Notes: generated from the sequence alone by a model not told the origin. Shown: positions 27,879-34,432, counted from the first letter of the stretch. The stretch is 35,035 nt of DNA from Sphingobacteriia bacterium (GCA_011390785.1 JAABRR010000041.1:1-35035), one strand, 5' to 3'. Numbers and translations are program-made.

Positions 27879-28355
27879 TTAAACCAATATCCTTTCAAAT
27901 ACCGGATCTAGAGCAAATAATATAAGATTGAATAATGAATGTATGATAAAAAGTCCGGCAAATGCATACAGCGTACCAAATTGGATTTTCAATTTATGAT
28001 AATAAAAAATAAACAGTAAACCTCCAGCAAATGCATACAGCATGAAGAACCAGCTATAGTAATGCGTTAAAGCAAAAAGTCCTGCTGATACAAAAAAAAT
28101 GATTTTCTTATTCATCATTCTAAAAAATTTATCCGCTAATTTATACATCAAAAACTGGAAAAAAAATGTTTCAATTAATGGAGCTACCAAAACTCCCAGT
28201 AAAATCAATGCATAGCGTGGTATTTCGTTGCTTTCAAAACCTTCTAATGAAACTTCTTCAAATTCCATATCAATTAAAAGGAAAACAGCAAAAACCAAAA
28301 ATATAATGGCCAAATAAATAAGTAGTGTTTTAAAATACAGATATCTTTTTGACAT
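27879..28355 (-). CDS. CPBP-family (CAAX protease/bacteriocin-processing) intramembrane protein
   Basis: A 158-aa protein with about five hydrophobic helices. The three short motifs of the CPBP (Abi) family are recognisable. Motif 1 APLIETFFFQF has Glu62, although the usual second Glu is Thr63 and the usual Arg is Gln. Motif 2 LFALTH has His98. Motif 3 IIHSLFN has His139 and Asn143. Family members are glutamic intramembrane proteases; in Gram-positive peptide loci they serve processing or self-immunity. The altered motif 1 leaves catalysis uncertain. It lies on the same strand as the small-peptide genes further right and has a degenerate paralogue at 33154-33658. Confidence 0.72.
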   Translation of the reverse strand: MSKRYLYFKTLLIYLAIIFLVFAVFLLIDMEFEEVSLEGFESNEIPRYALILLGVLVAPLIETFFFQFLMYKLADKFFRMMNKKIIFFVSAGLFALTHYYSWFFMLYAFAGGLLFIFYYHKLKIQFGTLYAFAGLFIIHSLFNLILFALDPVFERILV

Positions 28356-28485
28356 ACTGGCTTTGATTAATAATAAGTCTGATGAATGGCTTTGCAGTCC
28401 TTTTTAGCAGCTTGTTTATGATGTTTGGCAATATGCGTTGGCTTGGATTTGGAAGCTTCAACCTAAAATTATCGTTGCATTATTT

Positions 28486-28512
28486 GCAACGAATAGACGC
28501 TTTATTCGTTGC
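28486..28512. repeat. Strong perfect hairpin with 10-bp stem
   Basis: GCAACGAATA (28486-28495) and TATTCGTTGC (28503-28512) form a perfect 10-bp stem with a 7-base loop. A further CGTTGCA at 28473-28479 can compete by pairing with TGCAACG (28485-28491), so two alternative hairpins exist. It ends directly before the hsdM fragment stop. Whether it is a REP-type element or an attenuator is not clear. Confidence 0.6.
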
Positions 28513-28513
28513 A

Positions 28514-28600
28514 CTATTCTCTTTTTAATCCCAACTCTTTCAAAAATTCATTTTGTTTGTCTGTGTTTTCTATTATTCTTTCATAAATTGAATTCAATCT
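28514..28600 (-). pseudogene. hsdM: C-terminal fragment of type I restriction methylase subunit HsdM
   Basis: The minus strand reads RLNSIYERIIENTDKQNEFL and then KELGLKRE before a TAG at 28514-28516. This parallels the tail of the second fragment at 31028-31355 (LNSINERIKDNTDKHNEFL, RELGLPPV). Only about 28 codons remain of a gene normally over 450 codons long, with no start and no hsdS or hsdR nearby. Confidence 0.7.
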
Positions 28601-28611
28601 AAAAGGATTGT

Positions 28612-28626
28612 GGGGCTAACGCCCCT
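28612..28626. repeat. REP-like palindrome GGGGCTAACGCCCCT
   Basis: GGGGC and GCCCC arms around TAAC. The same element appears at 32134-32148, and relatives flank the IS200-type transposase gene (31576-31589, 32081-32094). It sits between the hsdM fragment and the left copy of the long direct repeat. Confidence 0.65.
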
Positions 28627-28906
28627 TTGAATTTGCTTATTGTCATTCTCTAATCCGATTATCACTTATCTTTTCCGGCAAAGAATAGCAATACTGGCAT
28701 GCAGATGCCCTTATTCATTCCGGATAGTATTATATCCATCTTTAAACCCTCTTTTAAAATCAGCAACATGGTCGTCCCAATTCCAGATTACATCTATTAA
28801 AAACATGCTAAAAAGCCCAAGAAGGAAAAAAATTATATCTCTTTTTGATAGTTTTGTTTTCATGCTTTTATGCTATTTGTTAATACTAATTACTTATTCA
28901 ATAGAT
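28626..28906. repeat. Left copy of a ~280-bp direct repeat
   Basis: This segment, from TTTGAATTTGCTT to TATTCAATAGATA, aligns along its whole length with 32227-32509, in the same orientation and with scattered substitutions and very few indels. It contains a complete 50-aa gene on the minus strand. Most differences leave the reading frame open, as expected if the peptide is under selection. Confidence 0.85.
28711..28863 (-). CDS. 50-aa single-pass membrane peptide (paralogue of 32312-32464)
   Basis: ATG at 28863 to TAA at 28711. The peptide begins MKTKLSKRDI, has one hydrophobic helix (IFFLLGLFSMFLIDVI, residues 11-26), then WNWDD and FKRGFKDGYN, ending TIRNE. The paralogue at 32312-32464 has the same length, frame and layout, with conservative changes (for example LLGVFSLFLIEVIWNWDD and FKRGFNDGFN), so both are probably real genes. 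There is no double-glycine leader. The tail pattern NWDD, F..GF.DG.N also occurs in the double-glycine peptide at 34433-34621. I recognise no named family. Function could be a peptide effector, an immunity peptide or a regulator. Confidence 0.65.
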   Translation of the reverse strand: MKTKLSKRDIIFFLLGLFSMFLIDVIWNWDDHVADFKRGFKDGYNTIRNE

Positions 28907-29183
28907 ACGTATCCGTCTAATGCTTTTAAAGGGTCAATTTTGTCTTGTGACTTACTCGCTTTTGATAAACCATGACCCATTAAGTCAATCATTATTACCC
29001 GATATTTTTCAGAAAAGAAATCAATTTGTCGGGCAAAGGCCCGGTGGTCTGAAAATGCAGGGTGTAAAATACAATCAAGTCAGTATTTTCTTTTCCGGAT
29101 ACATAATAATGTATGTCATAACCATCCATTTTCAACGTTTTATGTTCTGTTAAGCTTTCTATATGGTTGGCCTGTAAATTCAT
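28894..29183 (-). pseudogene. Truncated, frameshifted alpha/beta-hydrolase
   Basis: From ATG 29183 the frame reads MNLQANHIESLTEHKTLKMD, then YDIHYYVSGKENTDLIVF. A shift near 29075 brings in LHPAFSDHRAFARQIDFFSE, then VIMIDLMGHGLSKASKS, and the frame ends in GYVSIE at a TAA (28894-28896). IHYYVSG, LHPAFSDHRAF and IDLMGHGLS are standard alpha/beta-hydrolase landmarks (oxyanion loop and the strand after it). The nucleophile elbow and the rest are missing: about 95 codons remain of a normal ~260. The end runs into the left copy of the direct repeat. Confidence 0.75.
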
Positions 29184-29283
29184 TTTTTAAGGTTAAGTCA
29201 GATTCAGGCAAGGGTGGCAAAGTATACAGACTGTTTCAGGGTAGTAGTTTATTTTTCTTAATTAGATACGCTGTCAGCATTTA

Positions 29284-30699
29284 TTATTGTTCTAACAAAT
29301 ATAAATATTTTCCTATTCCATTTGTAACAGCCCATGAGTCATGCTCGTAATTATACCCGGTTGTAACGATTACTACATTTAAATCAGGCACAATATAAAT
29401 AAACTGACTACCCAATCCATTTGCCCATATTGTTTCATACTTTTTATTATTTGATTCAATATTTATTTTCCACCAGTGATAAGCATAATCATCACCCTCA
29501 ATATTTGTGGTGGTTTTTATTGAAGTGGATTGGTTAATCCAGTCAGTAGATATAATCTGCTTGTTATTATATTTTCCATTGTTTTGGACTAACAAACCTA
29601 CTTTCAACATGTCAATGGGCAGAAACTGTAAAGAACCTCCCATACATGGAAAACTATCTTGCTTAAAAATACTCCAATCATATTTATTTATATCAAGAGG
29701 TTCGAAAAGGAACTTATCAGCAAAAATATCTGCATACATTCCTGTTTTTCGTTTTATTATTGCACCCAAAATCTCTGTATTTCCTCCATCATATATAAAT
29801 TTCCCGCCAACAGGGGCAATTAACTCTCTTTTTAATGAATATTCTATTCTGTTATAATCTTTATAAGGCTCATATTCATTAGAAAATCCAGATGTCATTG
29901 TCAGGATATGATTTAAAGTGATTTTTTTATAATCACCTGTTCTTAAATGATTGTATTCCGGAAATATTTTATATAAAGGTTCATTCAAATCAGAAATCAT
30001 TCCTTTGTCTTTTGCGATACCTGCAAGTAAGGAAGTAATGCTTTTAGTTGCCGATTCAATTTGATGTAAATCATTTCTGGCATATCCATAAAAATATTCT
30101 TCACATATAAGACTATCGTTCCTGGCCAAAAGAAAAGAATTAATTCTTCCATATTGGTTAGAAATTATCTCAGGAATTAATGAATAAATAAATAAAGAAT
30201 CATTTGGTGTTTGAAAGTGTGTCGCGGGTATGTATTCATCAAAAGAAACAGGTTTTTTATATTGATACCTGTAATGGGCATTATTGCATTCCGGTTTTGC
30301 CTCGGTCAGAAAATGTTTTACATCATTATTTTTAACCAAATTAACTGTATCAAATGGTTCGTTTAAGCAAGTAAAACCACCATTAATCAGATTGTTATCA
30401 TATATTTTCCCTGAATAAATGCAGTTCCAACCAGGAATAAAAAAACGTATGCTGTCTGAATTCAGGAATATACTATCAACTTTAAACTCCGAATTATAGA
30501 ATTTGTGATTTGTCCAGAAGCCTTTTGCCTCGATTGAGTCATTTTTTTCAATTATTTGAATGTAGAATTTTTTATTCACATCTTCTGGATGAGGACCTTC
30601 CCAAAAACCAGGAAAACCAGATCCATCCTCATTTATCATACTACAACTTTGTAATATAACCAGAACAACCAAAAATATGAGAGAGAAAGTATGTTTCAT
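29284..30699 (-). CDS. Serine hydrolase lipoprotein (beta-lactamase/class C-like family)
   Basis: A 471-aa protein. The start at 30699 gives a lipoprotein signal (MKHTFSLIFLVVLVILQSC, Cys19); the upstream extension to 30762 overlaps a methyltransferase fragment and is not used. Residues ~150-470 are a serine beta-lactamase/DD-peptidase-like domain. It has SATK (Ser216, Lys219) as the nucleophile motif, YDGGN (303-307) in the place of the YxN motif, and WANGLGSQFIYIVPDLNVVI near the C-terminus as the usual beta-strand motif. Residues ~20-130 form an extra N-terminal beta domain of unknown type. Such proteins are often esterases or peptidases rather than antibiotic-resistance enzymes. It is the only full-size intact gene within the decayed region. 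Confidence 0.88.
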   Translation of the reverse strand: MKHTFSLIFLVVLVILQSCSMINEDGSGFPGFWEGPHPEDVNKKFYIQIIEKNDSIEAKGFWTNHKFYNSEFKVDSIFLNSDSIRFFIPGWNCIYSGKIYDNNLINGGFTCLNEPFDTVNLVKNNDVKHFLTEAKPECNNAHYRYQYKKPVSFDEYIPATHFQTPNDSLFIYSLIPEIISNQYGRINSFLLARNDSLICEEYFYGYARNDLHQIESATKSITSLLAGIAKDKGMISDLNEPLYKIFPEYNHLRTGDYKKITLNHILTMTSGFSNEYEPYKDYNRIEYSLKRELIAPVGGKFIYDGGNTEILGAIIKRKTGMYADIFADKFLFEPLDINKYDWSIFKQDSFPCMGGSLQFLPIDMLKVGLLVQNNGKYNNKQIISTDWINQSTSIKTTTNIEGDDYAYHWWKINIESNNKKYETIWANGLGSQFIYIVPDLNVVIVTTGYNYEHDSWAVTNGIGKYLYLLEQ

Positions 30700-30703
30700 G
30701 CTC

Positions 30704-30847
30704 TTAATAATAAATGCCGGTGTTTCTATACTTATTCTCGGCGAAGCCTGCCAGCATATCATACCATTTGCTCATCTTATTGTAACTGACTTTGGCTTCA
30801 TCTTTTGATCTTGCTACTCTGCTTATTTCTGTATTATTACCAGACAT
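30704..30847 (-). pseudogene. N-terminal fragment of a SAM-dependent methyltransferase
   Basis: ATG at 30847 to TAA at 30704, 47 codons. It reads EISRVARSKDEAKVSYNKMS and then KWYDMLAGFAENKYRN, the N-terminal layout of UbiE-like class I methyltransferases (Y.(R/K)(L/M)S.WYD.L.G..E.KYR). The SAM-binding motif that should follow is missing, because the sequence stops and the serine hydrolase gene begins 5 bases later. Probably truncated by insertion of the hydrolase gene; a small surviving peptide cannot be ruled out. Confidence 0.6.
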
Positions 30848-31027
30848 GTTTTATCTAATCTGTTATATTTTAGCGGCATTAGGCCTGACTCGCTTGCATT
30901 AACAAGTATGACATCTTCCCCCTTGCTACGCCATAGTCTGTTATACCGGGTGGAATAAAGTGGTGTGAAGCTTCTTGTAATCTTTTCATTTTTCAAGGCG
31001 TATTTTCAAAACCCACCTGGCGTTGGC

Positions 31028-31355
31028 TTAAACAGGCGGCAAACCCAACTCTCTCAGAAACTCATTGTGTTTATCTGTGTTATCTTTTATTCTTTCATTT
31101 ATTGAATTCAATCTGCCATTTACTTCTTTCATATCAATTTGTACTTCATCTTCCGATGTGCTCACATATCTGGAAATGTTCAGGTTGTAACCGTTCTTTT
31201 CAATTTCTTCCATAGATACTTTCCTTGAAAAACGTTCGGTTTCCTGCCTGTATTTATGTCTCTACAATGTTTTTCATATGGTTTTTGCCCAGGGTGTTCT
31301 GGCGTTTTCCATTTTCATACTGCTCGGTGGCATTGATAAATAAGACATTGTCTTC
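31028..31355 (-). pseudogene. hsdM: Frameshifted 3' fragment of hsdM (type I restriction-modification methylase)
   Basis: Two frames join at about 31257. The first (31355-31257) reads EDNVLFINATEQYENGKRQN, then TLGKNHMKNIVET. The second (31258-31028) reads HKYRQETERFSRKVSMEEIE, then KNGYNLNISRYVS and ends HNEFLRELGLPPV. INAT, NGYNLNISRYV and ENTDKHNEFL-type tails are characteristic of HsdM C-termini. About 110 codons remain. No intact hsdS or hsdR gene is present in the window. A shorter second fragment lies at 28514-28600. Confidence 0.8.
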
Positions 31356-31575
31356 TTAATTCGCTTTCTCACATTAAGCAACAATGAACCCGAAACACAG
31401 GCAAAATAAAGCACTTTTTTCAGTTTGCTTTTCCTCCCTGTACATCGGTCCTGGCTGGCCTGCAATACAAAATCGCAAAGGACAATTGAAATTTGTTGTG
31501 CTTTATAAAATTCATCAATAACAGGTGCGTAGCCCAATAATCTTCGTAGCATTAATATTCATTTAGTGATAAATA

Positions 31576-32094
31576 AGGGGCGTAGCCCTACCATCTATAT
31601 ATTTTCATACCATTCAAAAAGATATTTCGGGTCGTAATCCACATCATTTTTTTTTAAAAAGGACAAATATTCATCCTTAAAAGATTGTTTTTTGTGATGT
31701 TCGGGTTGGTTTAGCACATATTTCACAACCTGGTCTATGTGCGATTTTGAATAGGTGAAAGCCCCGCAGCCATCCTGCCATGTGAACTTACCGGGAACAA
31801 GTTTTTTGTTATTCAGCCAGTTGGATGAACCTGATTTTACTTGTTCCATTAATTTTGACGGGGATATTGCGGGGTGCATCCCTACAAAAATGTGGCAATG
31901 ATCGGGGTTGCAGCACATGGCATAGGTTTTACATTTGTAATTGGAAATTATGCCAACCATGACTTTTTCCAGTTCATCCCTGAATTTTTCTTTAATGAAG
32001 TTTCCCCTGCCTTGCACGGTGAATACATATTGGATGTATAATTGGGTGTATGTATTTGCCATTTATTGTTTGTTTATATTAGGTCTACGCCCCT
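31576..32094 (-). mobile_element. IS200-like element or REPtron bounded by 14-bp inverted repeats
   Basis: The transposase gene (31595-32062) is bounded by AGGGGCGTAGCCCT (31576-31589) and AGGTCTACGCCCCT (32081-32094). The reverse complement of the left matches the right at 13 of 14 bases. Each arm is itself nearly palindromic, as expected for hairpins recognised by Y1 transposases. Related palindromes lie outside the element at 28612-28626, 32134-32148 and 32162-32174, which favours a REP/REP-associated-transposase arrangement over a simple insertion sequence. Confidence 0.65.
31595..32062 (-). CDS. IS200-like Y1 (HUH) transposase
   Basis: A 155-aa transposase of full length. NPDHCHIFVGMHP carries the HUH metal-binding pair (His-Cys-His). 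The catalytic tyrosine is probably in GAFTYSKSHIDQVVKYVLNQ, followed by PEHHKKQSFKDEYLSFL, a typical C-terminus of this family in Bacteroidota (VDYDPKYLFEW ending). The enzyme cuts and joins single-stranded DNA at hairpins. Flanking GGGGCGTAG-type palindromes probably are its recognition sites. It appears intact and may still be active. No TnpB is present. Confidence 0.92.
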   Translation of the reverse strand: MANTYTQLYIQYVFTVQGRGNFIKEKFRDELEKVMVGIISNYKCKTYAMCCNPDHCHIFVGMHPAISPSKLMEQVKSGSSNWLNNKKLVPGKFTWQDGCGAFTYSKSHIDQVVKYVLNQPEHHKKQSFKDEYLSFLKKNDVDYDPKYLFEWYENI

Positions 32095-32133
32095 ATGGTT
32101 TTTAATCGGTGTTTCAATTCTACGAAGATTTTC

Positions 32134-32174
32134 AGGGCTAACGCCCCTTTAAAGATTTTGGAGCCTACGCCCCT
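32134..32174. repeat. Two further REP-like GGGC/GCCCC elements
   Basis: AGGGCTAACGCCCCT (32134-32148) and AGCCTACGCCCCT (32162-32174) repeat the core of the transposase-flanking palindromes. With 28612-28626 and the two flanks there are five copies in 3.6 kb, all in the accessory region and none seen in the core. Confidence 0.65.
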
Positions 32175-32226
32175 ATGTATTATTATCAGTTTTTCTTAAT
32201 CTACTATGAGGCAGGGCTTATGCATC

Positions 32227-32509
32227 TTTGAATTTGCTTTTCATCATCCTCTAATCCGATTATCCCTTATCTTTTCCGGCAAAGAATAACAATTCTGGCA
32301 TGCAGATACTCTTATTCATTCCGCGTAGTATTAAATCCATCGTTAAACCCTCTTTTAAAAGCAGCAGCGTGGTCGTCCCAATTCCAAATCACTTCTATTA
32401 AGAACAAGCTAAAAACCCCGAGCAGAAAAGAAAGGATATCTCTCTTTGATATTTTTATTTTCATGTTTTTATGCTATTAGTTAATATTTAATTATTTATT
32501 CAATTGATA
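32227..32509. repeat. Right copy of the ~280-bp direct repeat
   Basis: The segment aligns with 28626-28906 (same orientation) and contains the second 50-aa peptide gene. Upstream of that gene (minus strand) both copies end in a short open stretch closing with SIE and TAA. In the left copy this is the alpha/beta-hydrolase remnant; in the right one a stretch ending FGYGLSIE, possibly a more eroded relative. Confidence 0.85.
32312..32464 (-). CDS. 50-aa single-pass membrane peptide (paralogue of 28711-28863)
   Basis: ATG at 32464 to TAA at 32312. It begins MKIKISKRDI, continues with a hydrophobic helix (LSFLLGVFSLFLIEVI), then WNWDD and FKRGFNDGFN, ending TTRNE. Same length and layout as the left-hand paralogue; substitutions are mostly conservative (D to E, Y to F, I to L). 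Located 174 bases downstream of the small two-helix gene at 32639-32890 and upstream of the transposase. Function unknown; see the shared tail pattern with the double-glycine peptide at 34433-34621. Confidence 0.65.
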   Translation of the reverse strand: MKIKISKRDILSFLLGVFSLFLIEVIWNWDDHAAAFKRGFNDGFNTTRNE

Positions 32510-32638
32510 AACCATAACCAAACGGTTTAAGAAACTCTATTAAAAATGTAATTTTCGATAGGTCATAAAAGTCATAACGCAGGCATCTGAAATGAAAGAT
32601 TTATTCTGTCATTGGAAGTAAGAGCACTTAATCAGGTT

Positions 32639-32890
32639 CTACTCTAAATCTTTTCCGAACCTGGCTTTATGATCTGCCATGAAATCCTGAAAACTGAAAA
32701 TATTAAAATACCACTTATTTCGAACATATCTTCTTCTAATCATGTGAATAATTTCATAAAACAAGATTATAAAAGGTAAAGTATAATAACCAAAAAAGTT
32801 ATTATTTTCATTCTCCCTTCCTGAGATCCAGAAAATAAAAAGAATGATTGTTACAATGGAAATTAAATATAAATAGGGCTTTTGCTTCAT
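32639..32890 (-). CDS. 83-aa two-helix membrane protein, unknown
   Basis: Starts MKQKPYLYLISIVTIILFIF. There are two hydrophobic segments (~6-23 and ~35-50) and a basic stretch HMIRRRYVRNKW, then an amphipathic C-terminus ending FGKDLE. I recognise no family. It lies among the small membrane-peptide genes on the same strand. In peptide loci, proteins of this size and topology are often immunity factors, but nothing in the sequence proves that here. Confidence 0.5.
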   Translation of the reverse strand: MKQKPYLYLISIVTIILFIFWISGRENENNNFFGYYTLPFIILFYEIIHMIRRRYVRNKWYFNIFSFQDFMADHKARFGKDLE

Positions 32891-32952
32891 AATCGTAATT
32901 CATTTTGATTAAAAAGAAAACTACGCTTAGATATTGTGGATATTGAATTTCT

Positions 32953-33042
32953 TCATTTCATTTTTGTATTGAAAAACCATTCAAGAAAAATAATTGCGTC
33001 AACAACCAGGAATACGATTAAAGCAATAAACTCAAAACTCAT
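32953..33042 (-). CDS. 29-aa hydrophobic peptide, tentative
   Basis: ATG at 33042 to TGA at 32953. The sequence starts MSFEFIALIVFLVVDAIIFL and ends in a short polar tail NTKMK: one membrane helix only. The length is low enough to arise by chance in AT-rich DNA. It is listed because it lies in line with the other small membrane-peptide genes and has a clean helix-plus-basic-tail design. Confidence 0.3.
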   Translation of the reverse strand: MSFEFIALIVFLVVDAIIFLEWFFNTKMK

Positions 33043-33153
33043 TTTGTTACATTAAAAAACAACCATATTTTTTAGAAATCTATTCAATCTGACATTTTCA
33101 TAGTCTTCAATTTGGGCATAAAGCCGGGTTTAAAACATTGGCAATAAACTCAC

Positions 33154-33658
33154 CTATAACATCTCCCCCAATACAACAACAAATTTAAATATAACATTTG
33201 TCAGCAGAACCAGCCAGAAAGCCTTACTATCCTTTTCAATACGAGATACATAAACAAAGAACCATATAAAACATGATAGAAAAATATGTAATAGAATTAA
33301 AAAATTACTTTCAAACATGACATGAATGAGGGCAAAAACCAGGGAGGAAAAAAGCATTACATACAAAAGGTTGTTTCGCAAGAGTGATGAATTCATAGCC
33401 ATTTTATAAGGTCCTGCCACAAAGACCAATATTTCCAGAACCGGAACTGCAAAACAATACACAATCATAGCCCATAACACCTTGCCGCCATAAAGATTAT
33501 CGAGGAGTTGATGGTTCAGAACAGCCTGGTACAATACGGTACCAACTGCTTCTGACGTTATGATTGCAGCGAACAAAACAATCAGTACAAATCGGGTTAC
33601 GACTCATCCGGGAAAGAGAATCAGCGAAATCGGATAGTACTTTGTTGTTGAGATTCAT
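33154..33658 (-). pseudogene. Frameshifted CPBP-like membrane protein
   Basis: The open frame from 33576 down has only a TTG start. The preceding 82 bases, in another frame from ATG 33658, read MNLNNKVLSDFADSLSRMSR. Joining the frames near 33594-33596 (a GGG run) gives a continuous N-terminus SRMSR(NP)RFVLIVLFAAII, a natural first helix. The body has VPVLEILVFVAGP (motif 1, one Glu) and LVFALIH (motif 2, His), aligning with the intact CPBP gene at 27879-28355. Motif 3 (H...N) is replaced by LLTNVIFKF. It is therefore probably a decayed or non-catalytic CPBP paralogue. A sequencing error at the G-run is the alternative explanation. Confidence 0.6.
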
Positions 33659-33961
33659 GAGGTGATAAGATTCTTAGATAAATTTTGATTCTAATACTTA
33701 TGCTTTTTTCAGCTAACAGCCATATGTGTTACGAATACATTCGAAATCAGGCAATAGCAATATTATTACACCTAGCCTGATTTTACTAGCACCTCAGACC
33801 GCCTGCTTATGAAATAATGAGAAATCCAAGATAACCCAATAATCAGTGGTTAAAAATCCATCTTTGATAATTATTTAAAACAGATCGATCAATTTTTACG
33901 TATGATTAAGATAGATTCTACCCTGAATATGAAATCTCATAGGATGATATCTACTTAACAA
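33659..33961. other. Non-coding gap within the small-peptide region
   Basis: Just over 300 AT-rich bases between the CPBP-like remnant and the 40-aa gene. I see no convincing gene, hairpin or TAnnTTTG box on the minus strand. Confidence 0.45.
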
Positions 33962-34084
33962 TCACATAAACATATTATAAAGCATGATAACCAAAGACAT
34001 AACGGCATAGAAAGCCAGAATGCGGTTTACAAGCTTCAACTTTTTGTTTTCCTGAATGAGTTTTTCAATTTGATTTTGTTCCAT
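33962..34084 (-). CDS. 40-aa single-pass membrane peptide with coiled-coil N-terminus
   Basis: ATG at 34084 to TGA at 33962. The first 19 residues (MEQNQIEKLIQENKKLKLV) have the heptad-like charge pattern of a short coiled coil. Residues 22-40 are hydrophobic (ILAFYAVMSLVIMLYNMFM) and run to the C-terminus, so it is probably tail-anchored. It lies 136 bases downstream of the second double-glycine peptide gene, after a strong hairpin. No family recognised. An accessory or immunity role is possible; a regulatory microprotein is equally so. Confidence 0.5.
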   Translation of the reverse strand: MEQNQIEKLIQENKKLKLVNRILAFYAVMSLVIMLYNMFM

Positions 34085-34111
34085 ATTATTTAAAATTTAT
34101 TATATAATAAC

Positions 34112-34146
34112 TTCTGTTCTGACATAAAAAGTATGCCAGAACAGAA
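34112..34146 (-). terminator. Long hairpin between the peptide gene and the 40-aa gene
   Basis: TTCTGTTCTG (34112-34121) pairs perfectly with CAGAACAGAA (34137-34146). After one mismatch, CATA pairs with TATG, around a 5-base AAAAG loop. On the minus strand it follows the second double-glycine peptide gene, with an AT-rich but not purely T tract after it. It may end or protect the peptide mRNA, allowing the short peptides to be made in excess over the downstream genes. Confidence 0.55.
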
Positions 34147-34220
34147 AGTACATTTGATCTAAGATAATATTTCCAAAGACACACGACATCCAAAACACGC
34201 ATGGATCATATATATGGTGA

Positions 34221-34397
34221 TTATCGAGATGCTCTTGTATGCCATTGTGAACCATCAAAAATTGTTGCTGCTTCCCAAATCCAGTTGGATATTTGGCCCA
34301 ATGAAAACCCCAAATCATAGGTAAAAGCATCCCCGCCTGAAATATTTACACATTCAGTGATATCCAAATTAACTAGTTTATTATTTTTTGATTGCAT
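34221..34397 (-). CDS. 58-aa double-glycine-leader peptide precursor
   Basis: ATG at 34397 to TAA at 34221, with AAAGGATG just upstream as a possible ribosome-binding site. The leader LVNLDITECVNISGG (8-22) has the hydrophobic spacing and Gly-Gly end of peptides cleaved by C39-type peptidase ABC exporters. The core is 36 aa: DAFTYDLGFSLGQISNWIWE, then AATIFDGSQ and a basic end. It has no Cys in the core and an alternating Gly/hydrophobic amphipathic helix. It starts 35 bases after the first double-glycine peptide, so both are cotranscribed and may act as a two-peptide pair. Other frames here are open but lack such features. Confidence 0.65.
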   Translation of the reverse strand: MQSKNNKLVNLDITECVNISGGDAFTYDLGFSLGQISNWIWEAATIFDGSQWHTRASR

Positions 34398-34432
34398 AAC
34401 TTATCATCCTTTCTTTATTAAAAATTAAACTT

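Noticed and set aside
29284-30699. Calling the serine hydrolase an antibiotic-resistance beta-lactamase
   Set aside because: The fold motifs fit the broad class C/esterase family, but the YxN position is altered and there is an extra N-terminal domain. Nothing specific to beta-lactam hydrolysis is visible.
31274-31552. 92-codon reverse open frame
   Set aside because: Its 3' third is a shifted reading of the hsdM fragment (31257-31355), and the rest matches nothing I know. Best treated as decayed DNA.
28612-32174. Idea that the GGGGCTAACGCCCC elements are integron attC sites of a cassette array
   Set aside because: The block has same-strand small genes and repeats, but the elements lack the paired RYYYAAC and GTTRRRY boxes and the 55-140-base attC body. 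No integrase gene is present. REP elements linked to the Y1 transposase fit better.
34100-34330. 76-codon open frame overlapping the 58-aa peptide gene
   Set aside because: Starts inside the 58-aa frame and lacks a leader, a helix pattern or a start context, whereas the 58-aa frame has a full double-glycine leader.
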